From contig NZ_JAUXVR010000025.1 of NCBI RefSeq assembly GCF_030680395.1, forward strand, positions 1 to 64,000: a stretch of 64,000 nt of DNA, written 5' to 3'. The position numbers and the translations under genes are program-made. The stretch comes from Methylobacter sp. GTDB lineage: Bacteria; Pseudomonadota; Gammaproteobacteria; Methylococcales; Methylomonadaceae. Shown here piece by piece: positions 63,381 through 64,000 of the stretch (position 1 is its first letter; each line of letters begins with the position of its first letter). Under the pieces are notes generated by a model. That model had not been told where the DNA came from. It saw nothing but the letters and a program-made list of their open reading frames with translations, and searched no databases.

Positions 63381-64000
63381 CTATAATGTTTTATATGTTT
63401 GCAGCGCGAGTTTTAAATCCGTCCAGGCTTTGCGCTTGTCCAGCAAGGATCTTAACAAGTACGCAGGGTGATAGACTACAACAACTGGCGTATCATTTAA
63501 AGTGTGTATTTTTCCTCTCAGTTTACTGATCGGTTCATCGGTGTTAAGTAATGCCTGCGCGGCAACCCGTCCTAAAACCACGATGATTTTTGGTTTGAGC
63601 AACGCCATTTGTCGTATCAGGTAAGGTTTGCAGGTTTCAATCTCGATGGGTTTGGGGTCACGGTTAGCGGGAGGGCGGCATTTTACAATATTAGCTATAA
63701 AGACCTCTTCCCGATCAAGGCCTATGGCTCTTAACATTTCAGTTAATAGCAGACCCGCCTTACCGACAAAAGGTAAGCCTTGTTGATCTTCGTTTTGCCC
63801 AGGCCCTTCACCGATAATCATCCAGTCGGCGTTTTTATTGCCTGAGCCGAAAACGGTTTGAGTACGTGTTTTACATAAATCGCACTTAGTGCATGGGGCA
63901 ACTTCGGCTTGCAACGCTTCCCAGCTGTCGAGCGGTTCAGGTTGAGCGCTATCAGCTACAACGTCGGATGCTGTAGTTTGCGCATGATCGGAAAAAGCTC
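63381..64000 (-). CDS. Type 4 uracil-DNA glycosylase, 5' end outside the window
   Basis: At least 206 residues; the frame stays open to the window edge, so the start is missing. The residues upstream of the first internal start (SWEALQAEVAPCTKC) continue the family, so that internal TTG is not the true start. Family marks are the cluster cysteines in CTKCDLC, CRPPANRDP and CKPY, GEGPGQNEDQQGLPFVGKAG and the C-terminal VYHPAYLLR. It removes uracil from DNA and binds a [4Fe-4S] cluster. It overlaps no gene and is probably co-transcribed with rimI. Confidence 0.9.
   Translation of the reverse strand, partial: AFSDHAQTTASDVVADSAQPEPLDSWEALQAEVAPCTKCDLCKTRTQTVFGSGNKNADWMIIGEGPGQNEDQQGLPFVGKAGLLLTEMLRAIGLDREEVFIANIVKCRPPANRDPKPIEIETCKPYLIRQMALLKPKIIVVLGRVAAQALLNTDEPISKLRGKIHTLNDTPVVVVYHPAYLLRSLLDKRKAWTDLKLALQTYKTL

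Overview
The window looks like a chromosomal segment of a gammaproteobacterium, most plausibly a methanotroph or methylotroph of the Methylococcales type. This is inference. The support is gammaproteobacterial gene order (trmJ-cysE-iscR with suhB divergent, pdxA-rsmA, fleQ/fleSR/fliEFGHIJK, rpsF-rpsR-DUF2232-rplI), a stand-alone methenyl-tetrahydrofolate cyclohydrolase (fchA), a hydroxypyruvate isomerase/tartronate-semialdehyde reductase pair, a split class II ribonucleotide reductase, and many short palindromic intergenic repeats. No rRNA or methane-oxidation gene is present, so the assignment is not proven.

Layout. 0.5-3.3 kb: a three-gene envelope set (OBAP/DUF1264 lipoprotein, small membrane protein, di-haem c-type cytochrome). 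3.4-5.7 kb: repeat-rich segment with an SRPBCC gene and an AT-rich membrane ORF. 5.7-11.1 kb: class II RNR (nrdJa, nrdJb) with an intein in nrdJa, a fatty acid desaturase between the subunits and NrdR-like boxes upstream. 11-15 kb: ABC exporter and acs. 15-20 kb: Phd/ParE-type toxin-antitoxin, two M16 peptidases, rsmD (with an in-frame repeat), coaD, two ferredoxins. 20-24 kb: hyi, garR, efpL, rlmG. 24-27 kb: an unlisted 50-codon membrane gene with its own promoter and terminator, PilZ and FHA genes, a CorC-type transporter. 27-39 kb: fleQ, fleS, fleR and fliE-fliK with two sigma-54 promoters. 39-43 kb: ribosomal operon, waaA, YcgR-like gene. 44-46 kb: fchA and tRNA-Pro/Arg/His. 46-52 kb: methyltransferase, dctA pseudogene, nuclease, rimO, and a decayed zinc locus (zur and TonB-receptor remnants) with an intact COG0523 GTPase. 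52-64 kb: sensor diguanylate cyclase, tRNA-Asp, pdxA, rsmA (with a related in-frame repeat), iscA, cysteine desulfurase, iscR, cysE, trmJ, suhB, rimI and the 3' part of a type 4 uracil-DNA glycosylase.

How genes work together. FleQ is expected to switch on fleSR from a sigma-54 promoter, and FleR the fliE operon from a second one; the YcgR-like protein, the PilZ protein and the diguanylate cyclase suggest c-di-GMP control of motility. NrdJa and NrdJb together form the oxygen-independent, B12-dependent RNR, active only after the intein is removed. The iscR-desulfurase-iscA set supplies iron-sulfur clusters used by RimO, the ferredoxins and the glycosylase.

Main unusual observations: (1) a repeat with a conserved, covarying hairpin sits in frame inside two rRNA methyltransferase genes, rsmD (two tandem copies) and rsmA, each time next to catalytic motif IV; (2) three times, a gene lies between an upstream gene and a second copy of that gene's 3' end, a layout typical of single-crossover integration; (3) an endonuclease-type intein interrupts the catalytic NPC-GE motif of NrdJa; (4) a compact 50-codon membrane-protein transcription unit; (5) a decayed zinc-responsive locus.
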